A stretch of DNA of 35,055 nt from Acetobacter sp. CAG:977 (GTDB lineage Bacteria; Pseudomonadota; Alphaproteobacteria; CAAGCB01; CAG-977): positions 97,988 through 133,042 of the forward strand of contig HF994934.1 in assembly GCA_000434295.1 (NCBI GenBank). The letters run 5' to 3'. A model generated the notes under the pieces. The model had not been told where the DNA came from. It did no database searches and saw nothing but the letters and a program-made list of their open reading frames with translations. Positions 1-8,134 of this stretch are shown here, piece after piece. The position numbers and the translations under genes are program-made. The number at the start of each line of letters is the position of its first letter. Position 1 is the first letter of the stretch.

Positions 1-191
1 AAAGGCTTGTCCCTTATTTCGGGAAAACGTTCAAAAAAACGACTTTTATCTGGTCGGGAAAGATCTCCGACGAACAAATGTTCGACATCATTAAAACCGA
101 AAAACCCGATATCGTCCTGTATAATTATGCCGAGCGGAATTTGTCCCAAACGGCAAAGGACGTTCCCGAAGAAACTAAGGGGGACAAATGA
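1..191 (+). CDS. AlgX/AlgJ-like protein, C-terminal fragment (5'-truncated by window edge)
   Basis: An open frame whose first complete codon is at base 3 runs to TGA at 189-191 and encodes about 62 residues. Its segment KTFKKTTFIWSGK, followed by EKPDIVLYNYAERNL, aligns with the C-termini of the next two proteins (RTFKKAVLLWRSKHTE and EKPDTLIYEQGERF). It is therefore the tail of a third paralogue in a tandem array. The stop overlaps the next gene's ATG as ATGA, which suggests translational coupling. The SGNH-like fold is inferred from the paralogues; the catalytic region lies outside the window. Confidence 0.75.
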   Translation, partial: RLVPYFGKTFKKTTFIWSGKISDEQMFDIIKTEKPDIVLYNYAERNLSQTAKDVPEETKGDK

Positions 192-1411
192 AAAAACTGT
201 CTTTTTCCTCTTACTTTTTCTTGACCGTCGTTTTGATTTTCGGACTTTTAAGCTATTTGCTGTTCGGAGAAGTCTTTTATTATCGCATGACGGAACAAAG
301 CGAAGACGTGCTTAAGCTGTCCTTTCCGACGAAAAAAGATTCGGAAAATCGCGCAAAAGCCAAATTCCCCAAAGAATTTGATTTTTCTTTCCCCAGAAAA
401 TTCGATTCTTTCTTTAACGACGCCTTTCCGTTCCGCTCAAAGCTGATTAAACGTTTCTTTAAACTGCGCCTGATCATCGGTGATAACCCCGGCGTCATTC
501 CGGGAAAAGAAAGCTGGTTCTTTTTTAATTCTTCGCCGCTCGATATCTATGCAAAAACCAGCAACACCCTGGGCGACTTTACGGGAAAGACCCTTTTAAA
601 TCCCGAAGACAGAGAAACCTTAAAACGCCATATGGCCTGTCAGAACGATTTCTTTAAAAAGCACCACATCCGCCTGATCGTTATGATTCCGCCGAACAGA
701 AAGCCCGTCTATCCCGAATTTCTGCCCGAAGTCTATAAAAAACAAGGCGTAAAATACGGCCGCTACGAACAGGTTCAAGACTTGCTTAAAGAATTGAATA
801 TTGATTTCGTTGACGAAAAAAAAGCCCTCATCGCCAACAAAGACAAAGGAACCCTTTATTTTAAAACGGATACCCATTGGACTTTATTGGGCGCCCATTA
901 CGGGTTCGAAGCCTTAGCCGAATTCATGGGATATAAAATGCCGCCTGTTGACGGAGTAAAACGCAAAATCATCGAATGCGGCGATATGTACAGAATGTCG
1001 GCTTCCATCGTGCATTCCTGCTACGACATCAATGACATTCCCGTTTTGCCGCCGACGGACGCACCGGGTTCATGCGAACACGAACCGCACAACAAACGTG
1101 TCGTTTGCACGAATGATAAGGCTCCCATCCGTCAAAAGGTCGTTATCGTTCGCGATTCCATGTTTGATTCTTTGTACGAAGACGTCGCCAGAACATTCAA
1201 AAAAGCCGTCTTGCTCTGGCGTTCAAAACACACGGAACAGGAATTAAAAGACGAAATTCTGCGCGAAAAACCCGATACGTTGATTTATGAACAAGGCGAA
1301 CGCTTTATGTTGGAAATGCAAAATGAAGCCATTTGCCCCGACAACGTCATTAAAATCAACCGTCTGGATCAGCGCCCGCCCGAAGAAGCAAACATTAAGG
1401 ATAAAAAATGA
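188..1411 (+). CDS. AlgX/AlgJ-like SGNH-fold protein, copy 2 of a tandem array
   Basis: A 407-residue protein with one N-terminal membrane segment (about residues 5-26) and a periplasmic domain. It resembles the AlgX/AlgJ/DHHW group that helps O-acetylate exported polysaccharides. Visible landmarks are NDAFPFR (78-83), a GKESWFFFN strand (106-114), a DTHW motif at 228-231 (Asp and His of the likely triad) and a nucleophile candidate Ser324 in VRDSMF. Classical members usually have GDS there, so Arg replaces Gly. Cysteines at 264, 278, 296 and 307 are shared with the next protein and could form periplasmic disulfides. The start overlaps the upstream stop and the stop overlaps the downstream start (ATGA both times), so the array is one operon. 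No MBOAT acyltransferase partner is visible; it may lie upstream. The substrate is unknown. Confidence 0.75.
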   Translation: MKKLSFSSYFFLTVVLIFGLLSYLLFGEVFYYRMTEQSEDVLKLSFPTKKDSENRAKAKFPKEFDFSFPRKFDSFFNDAFPFRSKLIKRFFKLRLIIGDNPGVIPGKESWFFFNSSPLDIYAKTSNTLGDFTGKTLLNPEDRETLKRHMACQNDFFKKHHIRLIVMIPPNRKPVYPEFLPEVYKKQGVKYGRYEQVQDLLKELNIDFVDEKKALIANKDKGTLYFKTDTHWTLLGAHYGFEALAEFMGYKMPPVDGVKRKIIECGDMYRMSASIVHSCYDINDIPVLPPTDAPGSCEHEPHNKRVVCTNDKAPIRQKVVIVRDSMFDSLYEDVARTFKKAVLLWRSKHTEQELKDEILREKPDTLIYEQGERFMLEMQNEAICPDNVIKINRLDQRPPEEANIKDKK

Positions 1412-2619
1412 AGAAGCTGACTGCCTCTTGCATCGTTTTTCTCGGCGTTATTTTCGTGTTCGGACTGTTCAGCTATTTGTCGTTCGGCGAACTGCTTTAT
1501 GCCGGAAACAATAACGGCGAAGGTAAACCTCCTTTCTTTGCTTTTGATTCCCAAGACGATACGGAAAATCGCGCAAAAGCCGCTTTGCCGACCAAGATCG
1601 ATTTGAATTTTCCAAGAAAATTCGATGCCTTTTATAACGACTCCTTTCCGTTGCGTTCTTATTTGATCAAACGTTTCCATAAACTGAAAAAAAAGATTAA
1701 AGACGACCCGAAAGTCATTGCCGGACTGGATAATTGGATGTTCTTTAATTCTTCGCCCGAATCCGTTTATGCGAAAACGGGAAACATTTTGGGCGACTTT
1801 ACGGGAAAAACGCTTTTAAACGCCGAAGACAAAGACGCTTTTATAAAGCATATGGCCTGCCAAAAAAAATATTTCAAAGACAGAAATATCCGACTGATCG
1901 TTATGGTACCGCCCAACCGTATGCCGCTTTATTCGGAATTTCTGCCCGAAGCTTACAGAAAGCAAGGCGTAAAATACGGCCGCTATGAACAAATCAAGGA
2001 AATCCTGAAAGATTTGGATATCGAATTCATTGATTTGAAATCAATGTTCCAAAAAATCAAAGACAAAGGTCAGATGTTCTTTAAAACGGACACTCACTGG
2101 ACGCAGCTGGGCGCACATTACGGCTTTGGCGCTTTGACGGAAAAAATGGGATACCGATTGCCAGAACCCGTCAAAGTCGAACGAAAGATTTTGGATTGCG
2201 GCGATGTTTATAAAGTTTCAGCCACCGTTACAAAAAGCTGTTTTGACATCAATGACGTTCCCGAATTGCCCGCGACGGCGTTTAAAGGAAAATGCGAACG
2301 CGGCGAACGGGATAAAAAAATCGTTTGCACGAATGACAAAGCTCCCGTCAAGCACGAAGTCCTGATTATCAGAGACTCCATGTTCAGCAGCCTGTATGAT
2401 TACGTTGCCCGCACGTTTAAAAAAGCGACGATGCTGTGGCGTTCCATGCATACGGAAGAAGAATTGTTCAACGAAATCAAGGCTTCCAAAGCGGACACGA
2501 TTATTTACGAACAGGGCGAGCGGTTTTTGTTGGAAATGCAAAACGAAGCCATGTGTCCCGACAATATCGTAAAAATCAACCGTCTGGATCAGCGTCCGAA
2601 AACGGAAGACGAAGATTAA
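1408..2619 (+). CDS. AlgX/AlgJ-like SGNH-fold protein, copy 3 of a tandem array
   Basis: A 403-residue paralogue of the preceding protein that aligns nearly without gaps. It has an N-terminal membrane segment (about 5-27), NDSFPLR (78-83), DTHW at the same position (228-231) and Ser324 in IRDSMF. The C-terminal YEQGERF, followed by MCPDNIVKINRLDQRP, is almost identical to copy 2. ATG at 1408 overlaps the previous stop. The gene ends just before a strong hairpin terminator, so it is last in its operon. The likely role is acyl (acetyl) transfer or esterase activity on an envelope glycan at the outer face of the inner membrane, inferred from family resemblance only. Retention of three similar copies suggests different substrates or a multi-subunit assembly. 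Confidence 0.75.
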   Translation: MKKLTASCIVFLGVIFVFGLFSYLSFGELLYAGNNNGEGKPPFFAFDSQDDTENRAKAALPTKIDLNFPRKFDAFYNDSFPLRSYLIKRFHKLKKKIKDDPKVIAGLDNWMFFNSSPESVYAKTGNILGDFTGKTLLNAEDKDAFIKHMACQKKYFKDRNIRLIVMVPPNRMPLYSEFLPEAYRKQGVKYGRYEQIKEILKDLDIEFIDLKSMFQKIKDKGQMFFKTDTHWTQLGAHYGFGALTEKMGYRLPEPVKVERKILDCGDVYKVSATVTKSCFDINDVPELPATAFKGKCERGERDKKIVCTNDKAPVKHEVLIIRDSMFSSLYDYVARTFKKATMLWRSMHTEEELFNEIKASKADTIIYEQGERFLLEMQNEAMCPDNIVKINRLDQRPKTEDED

Positions 2620-2623
2620 AAAA

Positions 2624-2650
2624 AGCCCCGAGAACCTCGGGGCTTTTTTA
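2624..2650. terminator. Bidirectional rho-independent terminator
   Basis: A perfect 9-bp stem, AGCCCCGAG (2624-2632) with CTCGGGGCT (2636-2644), has a 3-nt loop. A T-run follows on the plus strand and an A-run precedes it. It can end both the AlgX-like operon (plus) and the flavin-reductase gene (minus), which converge here. Confidence 0.9.
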
Positions 2651-2658
2651 TGTGTTTT

Positions 2659-3453
2659 TTATGCGGAAGTCTTTTTCTTCTTAAAGTATCCGCCTTGAGC
2701 TTTTGCTTCTTTTTTTGCTTTCGGTGCAAAGGACTTTTTGCTTTTGGCGTTCTTTGCCGTTTCTTTTTTCGAAAAGCCTGTTTTCTTTTCGGACTTTTTC
2801 CGTTCGACGGGGCGTTCTTCAAGAATTTGTTCTTTCCTGATACGTTCCTGTTTGCGCTTTTCTTTTATTTCTGCGATACGGCGTTTTCTGGTTTTCTTTT
2901 TAATAACGGAAAAACCGAACATCCCGAGCTCTGCGCCCAGAGCGTAATATCTGCCGTGGCAAAAAGCCGCCGGATGCGATTTTTCCAATTGCAACCGTCC
3001 TTCTTCGTCCAACAGATCTTCGTCAATGTCGACGGCGACGATTTCCGCCAAAAACATATCGTGAGAGCCCAGCGATTTGACTTCTTTGACCTTGCATTCC
3101 AAAGAAACCGGCGACGCTTCCAAGAGCGGACAGGCAACTTTGGAAGCTTGTAGCGTTTTCAAACCGGTTTGTTCGAATTTATTGATATCACGTCCTGATT
3201 TGACGCCGCAGAAATCCGCCGTTTTAACCAAGTCCGCCGTCGTCAGGTTAATGACGAATTCTCCCGTTTCTTTGATCAGTCCGTGAGAATATCGTTCGGG
3301 ACGAACGGAAATATACGTCATCGGCGGTTCGGAATTCACGATTCCCGTCCACGCCGCCGTAAAGACATTCGGCTTTTGCGCCGTTCCGCAGGTTATCATT
3401 GCGGGCGGAACGGGATACAGCATCGTTCCGGGTTTCCAAACTTTTTTTGCCAT
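2659..3453 (-). CDS. Flavin reductase-like (DIM6/NTAB) domain protein with basic C-terminal tail
   Basis: 264 residues. Residues 5-183 match the flavin-reductase-like, FMN-binding split-barrel family: TAAWTGIVNSEPPMTYISVRP near 32-52, FVINLTT at 66-72, and SLGSHDMFLAEIVAVDID near 127-144. Members bind FMN or reduce flavin with NAD(P)H; the physiological partner cannot be read here. From about residue 185 to the end there is an 80-residue Lys/Arg-rich tail that the family domain does not need. It is low-complexity and probably disordered, and it looks able to bind nucleic acid. The start ATG has a GGAGAAG ribosome-binding sequence. A small membrane-protein gene lies 14 bases upstream on the same strand, so the two are probably co-transcribed. 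Confidence 0.82.
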   Translation of the reverse strand: MAKKVWKPGTMLYPVPPAMITCGTAQKPNVFTAAWTGIVNSEPPMTYISVRPERYSHGLIKETGEFVINLTTADLVKTADFCGVKSGRDINKFEQTGLKTLQASKVACPLLEASPVSLECKVKEVKSLGSHDMFLAEIVAVDIDEDLLDEEGRLQLEKSHPAAFCHGRYYALGAELGMFGFSVIKKKTRKRRIAEIKEKRKQERIRKEQILEERPVERKKSEKKTGFSKKETAKNAKSKKSFAPKAKKEAKAQGGYFKKKKTSA

Positions 3454-3467
3454 TTTTCTTCTCCGTT

Positions 3468-3662
3468 TTAATTTCGGCTTTCGGGAGGCAGCGCGGGAGC
3501 GGAAGTGTTTTGAGGATAAATGCAGACTCCTGCGCTTTCATCCCAAAAACCGCCCGCGGCACAAGGTTCCGTTTCCGCGATAACGAACGACCACCATAAA
3601 AAGCTTGCAATCGCCAAAACCGCTATGGCCAAAATGATTATCTTTTTTGCTTTTTGATTCAT
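3468..3662 (-). CDS. Small single-pass membrane protein with paired cysteines
   Basis: 64 residues: a short basic N-terminus, a hydrophobic segment at about 8-27, and a periplasmic or external tail containing CAAGGFWDESAGVCIYP. The two cysteines could form a disulfide loop. It has a good ribosome-binding sequence (AAAGGGA) before ATG and a perfect TATAAT hexamer on the minus strand about 30 bases upstream of the start. It lies just upstream of the flavin-reductase gene in the same direction. I do not recognise a named family. Codon pattern, membrane topology and a dedicated promoter suggest a real gene. Confidence 0.65.
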   Translation of the reverse strand: MNQKAKKIIILAIAVLAIASFLWWSFVIAETEPCAAGGFWDESAGVCIYPQNTSAPALPPESRN

Positions 3663-3692
3663 GGTTTTTCCCTTTCAAAGAATCGCGCGGCG

Positions 3693-3698
3693 ATTATA
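3693..3698 (-). promoter_or_regulatory. Candidate -10 box for the small membrane protein/flavin reductase pair
   Basis: The minus-strand reading is TATAAT, a perfect -10 hexamer, about 30 bases before the start at 3662. No good -35 hexamer is visible at normal spacing, so the call rests on the -10 alone. Confidence 0.45.
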
Positions 3699-3730
3699 CT
3701 CCGATTAAAATAAAAACGGTATTCATTCGT

Positions 3731-3759
3731 TTGATTCGGCAACTTTTTTAAGATATTAT
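3731..3759 (+). promoter_or_regulatory. Candidate sigma70 promoter for the lipoprotein trio
   Basis: TTGATT (3731-3736) and TATTAT (3754-3759) are separated by 17 bases, with the expected start point about 20 bases before the first lipoprotein ATG. It diverges from the minus-strand promoter next to it. Confidence 0.6.
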
Positions 3760-3786
3760 TTTTTAAATTTCATCTTGTTAAGGGCT

Positions 3787-4704
3787 ATGCGTTTGAAGCT
3801 TTTCGGTTTTGCGGTTTTACTGGTTTTGTGTTCGTGCGCTTCCTTAAATCGGGAACAGGCGCCGTTCCGTCCGGCTTGGCTTGAAACGCCGCAGGCGGGG
3901 TGCGCTTCCGACGAATTGTGCGCCGTCGCTCAGGGCAGAACAAGAAACGCCGCGCAACTGAATGCCAGAGCCGAAATTTCAAAAATTCTGGAAACCAAAA
4001 TCAATGTTTCGTCTCTTTCGGTCGAAACGCTTGCAGATGCGGAACTGAACCAAAAAATACACGAACAAACCAATATTTTGCTGAACGATATTGAAATTAA
4101 AGAAGCTTTTGAAGACAACGGCTCCGTCTATGCTTTGGCGGCGTTGAACAAGCCCATTGCCGCCGCAGTCTTAAAAAAAGACATTGAAAAAATCGACGAA
4201 GACATAAAAAACAATCTGACGAAAGAAACGTTGGCCGCCGCTTCAAAAGCCGAAACCGCCTTTGCCCAAAGAAGCGCTTTGAACGCCAGATACGCCGTCC
4301 TGACGGGAGCTTTTTTGCCCGATCCCGTCAGTTATGCCGAAATCGTCCGCCATAAACGGAACGTCGCGGCAAAAACAAAGATCTTTTTGGAATCTTCGTC
4401 TCCCGTTTTGGAACAGGGCGTTCGCGAAGCCCTTGAAAAAGCCGGCTATACTTTAGTATCGGACAAAACAGATGCAACAAAAAGCATTTACGTAAAATTT
4501 TCCGCCGAACGCCAGCATTTAAACGTCGAAGGGTTCGTGCGATATTTGTTCGGCTTTAAGCTGAGCATTTCCGATAAAAAAGGCGAAACGTCGGAAACGG
4601 CCGCCGCTTCTTTTTCGGAAACGGGGCGGACGTATTCTCAGGCTTTTGAAAACGCCGTTGCTTCTTACAAAGAAATGCTTTCGGAAAATATTCCCGATTT
4701 GTAG
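3787..4704 (+). CDS. LPP20-like outer-membrane lipoprotein
   Basis: 305 residues from ATG 3787. The N-terminus MRLKLFGFAVLLVLCSCAS is a lipoprotein signal with Cys17 as the probable acylated residue. The segment GRTRNAAQLNARAEISKILE, followed by alternating helix/strand sequence, fits the LPP20 family, named from a Helicobacter lipoprotein. A longer form from TTG 3775 is possible, but the signal peptide reads better from 3787, where AAGGG lies just upstream at rather short spacing. It is first of three consecutive lipoprotein genes with short gaps (15 and 17 bases). The likely role is in the cell envelope with the LpoB-like product; no biochemical activity is known to me for this family. Confidence 0.75.
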   Translation: MRLKLFGFAVLLVLCSCASLNREQAPFRPAWLETPQAGCASDELCAVAQGRTRNAAQLNARAEISKILETKINVSSLSVETLADAELNQKIHEQTNILLNDIEIKEAFEDNGSVYALAALNKPIAAAVLKKDIEKIDEDIKNNLTKETLAAASKAETAFAQRSALNARYAVLTGAFLPDPVSYAEIVRHKRNVAAKTKIFLESSSPVLEQGVREALEKAGYTLVSDKTDATKSIYVKFSAERQHLNVEGFVRYLFGFKLSISDKKGETSETAAASFSETGRTYSQAFENAVASYKEMLSENIPDL

Positions 4705-4719
4705 ATAAAGGACATTACC

Positions 4720-5328
4720 ATGAAAAAATTCCTGTTTTTACTGTTTTCCTGCTGTTTGGCGTCTTCATGCGCTTCGTTTAAAGCGGAACGCGTTTCGTCC
4801 GAAGAATCCGACGAACTGGCTTTGGAAATTACGGATCAGTGGGTTGCCAAAGACACGGAAATCACGGTAACCGAAATCTTGAACCAAATTCAAAAACACC
4901 GCGGCTTCCAAAACTATCTGGCAAAGCTGGGCAGAACACCGAAACTGTTCATCGGCGAAGTCCAAAACCTGACTTCGGAAGCTTATTTTCCCATCGGCGA
5001 CTTAAATGACGAACTGTTGACCGAATTTTCGGCGTCGGGCGAATATATTTTGATCGACGAGCAGGCGCGCGAACGCATCCTGAAAGAAATTCAATACCAA
5101 AACGACGGCATGGTTAATCCGAAAGACGTCAAAAAAATCGGAAAAATGACGGGTGCCGACCTGATCATCTTCGGCGCCGTGCGCATGAAGCCCGAAACTC
5201 GCGCCGGAAGAACAATCAAAGAATATTCCGTCAACATGAGAATGACCGATATAGAAACGGGCGTCGAAGTCCTGCGCACCAGAAATAAAATCAATAAATA
5301 TTCGGAACAGTCTTCCTTCGGTTGGTAA
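4720..5328 (+). CDS. LpoB-like penicillin-binding-protein activator lipoprotein
   Basis: 202 residues with a lipoprotein signal (LASSC, Cys17). The domain following KLFIGEVQNLTSEAYFPIGD, with RILKEIQYQNDG and KIGKMTGADLIIFGAV, matches the LpoB/YcfM family (also related to COG3417). LpoB in enterobacteria is an outer-membrane lipoprotein that reaches through the periplasm to stimulate the peptidoglycan synthase PBP1B; the same partner here is inference. It lies between LPP20-like and COG3014-like genes, a grouping I associate with this family. The spacing implies one operon. Its length is typical for the family. Confidence 0.82.
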   Translation: MKKFLFLLFSCCLASSCASFKAERVSSEESDELALEITDQWVAKDTEITVTEILNQIQKHRGFQNYLAKLGRTPKLFIGEVQNLTSEAYFPIGDLNDELLTEFSASGEYILIDEQARERILKEIQYQNDGMVNPKDVKKIGKMTGADLIIFGAVRMKPETRAGRTIKEYSVNMRMTDIETGVEVLRTRNKINKYSEQSSFGW

Positions 5329-5345
5329 CGGTCGGCTGAGACGAT

Positions 5346-6842
5346 ATGAAACGTTTGATTTTTGCCGTTTTGCTTTTTGTTTCGGGATGTTCCTCGACGG
5401 ATTACATCCTGCAGGAAGAAATTCGCACGGATTTAAGCCGCGGCGATACTCAAAAAGCTCTGCAAACGGCAAAATCAGACTATTATTACGTTGATGACGC
5501 TTCCGAAGTCGTAAAAAATCTGGAACTGGGCAATCTGTATTACCTGAACGGCTCTTATTATCAGGCTTTGCAACATTTTGACGCGGCACAAAAGAAGTCT
5601 CGAGAGCTTTATACTCAAAGCCTGTTAAATGCCGTTTCTTCCGCCGTTACGGGCGACAGAAACGAAGATTACAGAGGCGAAACTTATGAAATGTCGCTTT
5701 TGCGGTTTTACCAGTCTTTGTGTCATTATCAGCTGTACCTGACAGGCGTTTACGAATCCCGAACGGATGAAAACGGCGTGCTTATCCCCGAAAAAAAGCT
5801 GACCGAAGCCGAACGAAGGAAACATCTGCGCGCCGCCAGAGCCGTCATGCTGGATTGGGACAGCCTGTTGCAGGAATATAAAAGGGAATATGCGGGTCAG
5901 CGGGTGTTCAAGCAGGATATGGCGGCAAAATTATGGGGCGGATACATCCACGAACAAAACCGATTGCCCGAAGACCGTCAAATCGCCCGCCAACTGTATA
6001 AGGACGCTCCCGTCGTTTTGTTCAGAAACTATAATCTTTATCCGTCTTATAATGAAAAATTCGAAAGCTTTGCCGAAAACTTTGAAACGTTGCACACGCT
6101 TCCCGAACGGCAAACAAAAAAAGAATTCGTTTCAAAGACGGATACGGCGAAACGACTTGAAAAATACGCCGAAGACTCCTTGAAAAAGCTGACGGAACGC
6201 AAACGCGACAATGTCTTTGTCCTGATGAAAACGGGGCGTATCGGTCAAAAAAAAGCCGAAAAAGTCACTTATGTCGTTCCGTGGTTTTTGTTGCTGGGAT
6301 CAAGCTCGGATCAGTCTTTCAAACGGTTTGTGTCAACGGTATTGCCGGGACAGATTATTTCTTTTGAAATTCCTTACTTTGACATGCCTGCCGCCTCAGG
6401 AACCTGCTCTGTTTCTTTCAAAAACAAAAAAGGCAAAACCGTCGCCGAAAAACAAGCCGTCCTGTTCGAACCCGTTTCCGAAATTTCCGCCGAAGACTTT
6501 AAAGCGCGACGCAATCAAATCTATGCCGAAAAAGCCGCTTCTTTGGCTGCGAAACACGCGGCGGCTTTGGCGGCGGCATATTTGCTGTACGATAAAAACG
6601 ACGAAACGACCCTTTGGATCGCAAGACTTTCTTATACGGCAGCCGCTTTGGCGATTTCCGCCTCAGAAGACGCCGACCTGAGATATTGGGGAACCTTGCC
6701 CGCAAATATATGGCTCCAGTCCTTTAACCTGAAACCCGCAACATATGAAATGACTGTTTCGTGCGATAACGGCCCTGCTTTTTCCGAAACAGTCAAAGTC
6801 CCCGCAAAGGGCAGCGTTTTTAAAGACCTGAACCTGAACTGA
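5346..6842 (+). CDS. COG3014-like TPR-type lipoprotein
   Basis: 498 residues with a lipoprotein signal (VSGC, Cys15). The first part has tetratricopeptide-like helices (LELGNLYYLNGSYYQALQHF near 58-77, then RRKHLRAARAVMLDWDSLLQEY). The second part includes RDNVFVLMKTGRIGQKKAEK. This matches the uncharacterised COG3014 family, often found beside LpoB-like genes. The alanine-rich stretch near 395-415 (AEKAASLAAKHAAALAAAYL) is a probable amphipathic helix. Function is unknown. A scaffold or partner for the LpoB-like protein in peptidoglycan synthesis is an inference from the neighbourhood. Confidence 0.72.
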   Translation: MKRLIFAVLLFVSGCSSTDYILQEEIRTDLSRGDTQKALQTAKSDYYYVDDASEVVKNLELGNLYYLNGSYYQALQHFDAAQKKSRELYTQSLLNAVSSAVTGDRNEDYRGETYEMSLLRFYQSLCHYQLYLTGVYESRTDENGVLIPEKKLTEAERRKHLRAARAVMLDWDSLLQEYKREYAGQRVFKQDMAAKLWGGYIHEQNRLPEDRQIARQLYKDAPVVLFRNYNLYPSYNEKFESFAENFETLHTLPERQTKKEFVSKTDTAKRLEKYAEDSLKKLTERKRDNVFVLMKTGRIGQKKAEKVTYVVPWFLLLGSSSDQSFKRFVSTVLPGQIISFEIPYFDMPAASGTCSVSFKNKKGKTVAEKQAVLFEPVSEISAEDFKARRNQIYAEKAASLAAKHAAALAAAYLLYDKNDETTLWIARLSYTAAALAISASEDADLRYWGTLPANIWLQSFNLKPATYEMTVSCDNGPAFSETVKVPAKGSVFKDLNLN

Positions 6843-6863
6843 AATCGGCTTTTCGCCCTTGAT

Positions 6864-6892
6864 TTGACGCTTTTATGCATCGGAGCTACTCT
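6864..6892 (+). promoter_or_regulatory. Weak candidate promoter for the HEARH protein
   Basis: TTGACG (6864-6869), 17-base spacer, TACTCT (6887-6892). The -35 is strong and the -10 poor. The position, 28 bases before ATG 6920, is suitable. Confidence 0.35.
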
Positions 6893-6919
6893 TAAAAGAA
6901 AAACGAAAAGAATCGAGTC

Positions 6920-8050
6920 ATGCTTTTACGAACAGCCTTCGAACAATTTTTTAAAAAACGTGAACCCCCTTGTGAATACAGGATTCGCGACATAACCGTT
7001 CTTTCTTTGCCGAACGAAAAAAAATCCGTTGAAGATTTGTTTGATGCCCTTGCTTGTATTCCCAGCGGTCAAAAAGCTCTGAATGACATGGCAAAATACC
7101 GCACGACGTTTTGTTTGGATTCTTTTGGCGGCAACACGAACGCTTATCTGGAACCCGAAAGCAACCGAATCGTTTTAAGCAGGTCTTCGGACTTTGATAC
7201 CCGCTGTTTCCTTCTTGTGCACGAAGCCAGACATTTAAGCCAATACGCCGCGGGACGACGCGAAGCGGATGCCAAACATTTGGATTTCGCTTCACGGCTG
7301 ATGATTCTCCGCGCGACAGAAGCCGATGCCCAGACCCAAGCTTTTTTGGCTTGTTCCGAATGGGAAGCGCAGGGAAACGGCGCCCCGATGCAACGTTTTA
7401 AAAAGCATTATCCCTGCATTGTTTCGGGTTATGAAGCCGAAAAAGGGCTTTCGGGCGCTTTCAAAGGCTGGTACGACGACGAATTGGTCGGTGCCGTTTA
7501 TGAACAAAACCATTGTACGATTCCGCGTTTGTCAAATTTAACGGCAGAACCTTCAAAAGAACCTTTTGTTTCTTTGAAGCCTTCGGATATTTCAAAATTT
7601 TGCGAAGGCAGTCGTATTAAAGACTTTGAAAATTTTTTAAACAGCCGAAAAGCGCGCAGCGTCTACCTTTTGACCAAGACAATTGCCGAAATTTACGATT
7701 CCGTTTCGGTATCCAAAGGTGCGAGACACGATCCGTCCGTGCCGACTCTTCTCCTGAACGATTTACAAAGCAATCCTTATGCCCGCATGGGTGCGGATTT
7801 GCAGATTTTAAAGACTGAAAATTCGTTTTCGCCGCAACAAACGAAAAATACGGTAAAAAAGAATATCTTAAAAGCCGTTGCCTTCACGGTCGGCGCCGTT
7901 GAAAAAATAAATCACGCTCAAGCCAAGGGGAAACGGGACGAAAAAGCGGAAACGGAGCTTCGACAGGGCAAAGAACGCGTGCTGGCGGCAACGGAGCAAA
8001 AAGGGGTTAAAGCTTTTTTCTCGGCGTATTTTTCACGTTCTTGCCGATAA
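6920..8050 (+). CDS. Putative zincin-like metallopeptidase (HEARH motif)
   Basis: 376 residues with no signal peptide or membrane segment. Residues 96-105 read CFLLVHEARH, a hydrophobic helix ending in an HExxH-type zinc motif (His101, Glu102, His105). A following helix contains TEADAQTQAF, where Glu134 could be the third ligand, as in gluzincins. This layout resembles the DUF6782 putative metallopeptidases. The C-terminal quarter is charged and helical. The substrate is unknown and the location is probably cytoplasmic. A weak promoter lies upstream and a bidirectional terminator downstream, so it is likely a single-gene transcript. Confidence 0.6.
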   Translation: MLLRTAFEQFFKKREPPCEYRIRDITVLSLPNEKKSVEDLFDALACIPSGQKALNDMAKYRTTFCLDSFGGNTNAYLEPESNRIVLSRSSDFDTRCFLLVHEARHLSQYAAGRREADAKHLDFASRLMILRATEADAQTQAFLACSEWEAQGNGAPMQRFKKHYPCIVSGYEAEKGLSGAFKGWYDDELVGAVYEQNHCTIPRLSNLTAEPSKEPFVSLKPSDISKFCEGSRIKDFENFLNSRKARSVYLLTKTIAEIYDSVSVSKGARHDPSVPTLLLNDLQSNPYARMGADLQILKTENSFSPQQTKNTVKKNILKAVAFTVGAVEKINHAQAKGKRDEKAETELRQGKERVLAATEQKGVKAFFSAYFSRSCR

Positions 8051-8097
8051 AACGCGGGGATCAAAACAGCGCGCTGTCTTGAAAGGAAGCTAAAACG

Positions 8098-8132
8098 AAA
8101 AAGCCTTGTACCGCACGGGGACAAGGCTTTTT
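8098..8132. terminator. Bidirectional terminator between the metallopeptidase-like gene and tRNA-Arg
   Basis: A 12-bp stem, AAAAAGCCTTGT (8098-8109) with ACAAGGCTTTTT (8121-8132), has an 11-nt loop. It provides T-runs in both directions, ending the plus-strand gene and the minus-strand tRNA. Confidence 0.9.
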
Positions 8133-8134
8133 AA

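Noticed and set aside
2650..3153. Plus-strand 167-residue frame rich in Phe and Arg
   Set aside because: It lies antisense to the flavin-reductase basic tail; its Phe-rich composition is the complement of Lys/Glu codons and it has no recognisable motif.
5002..5589. Minus-strand 195-residue frame
   Set aside because: It is antisense to the LpoB-like and COG3014-like genes, which have clear signals, motifs and spacing; no ribosome-binding site or family match.
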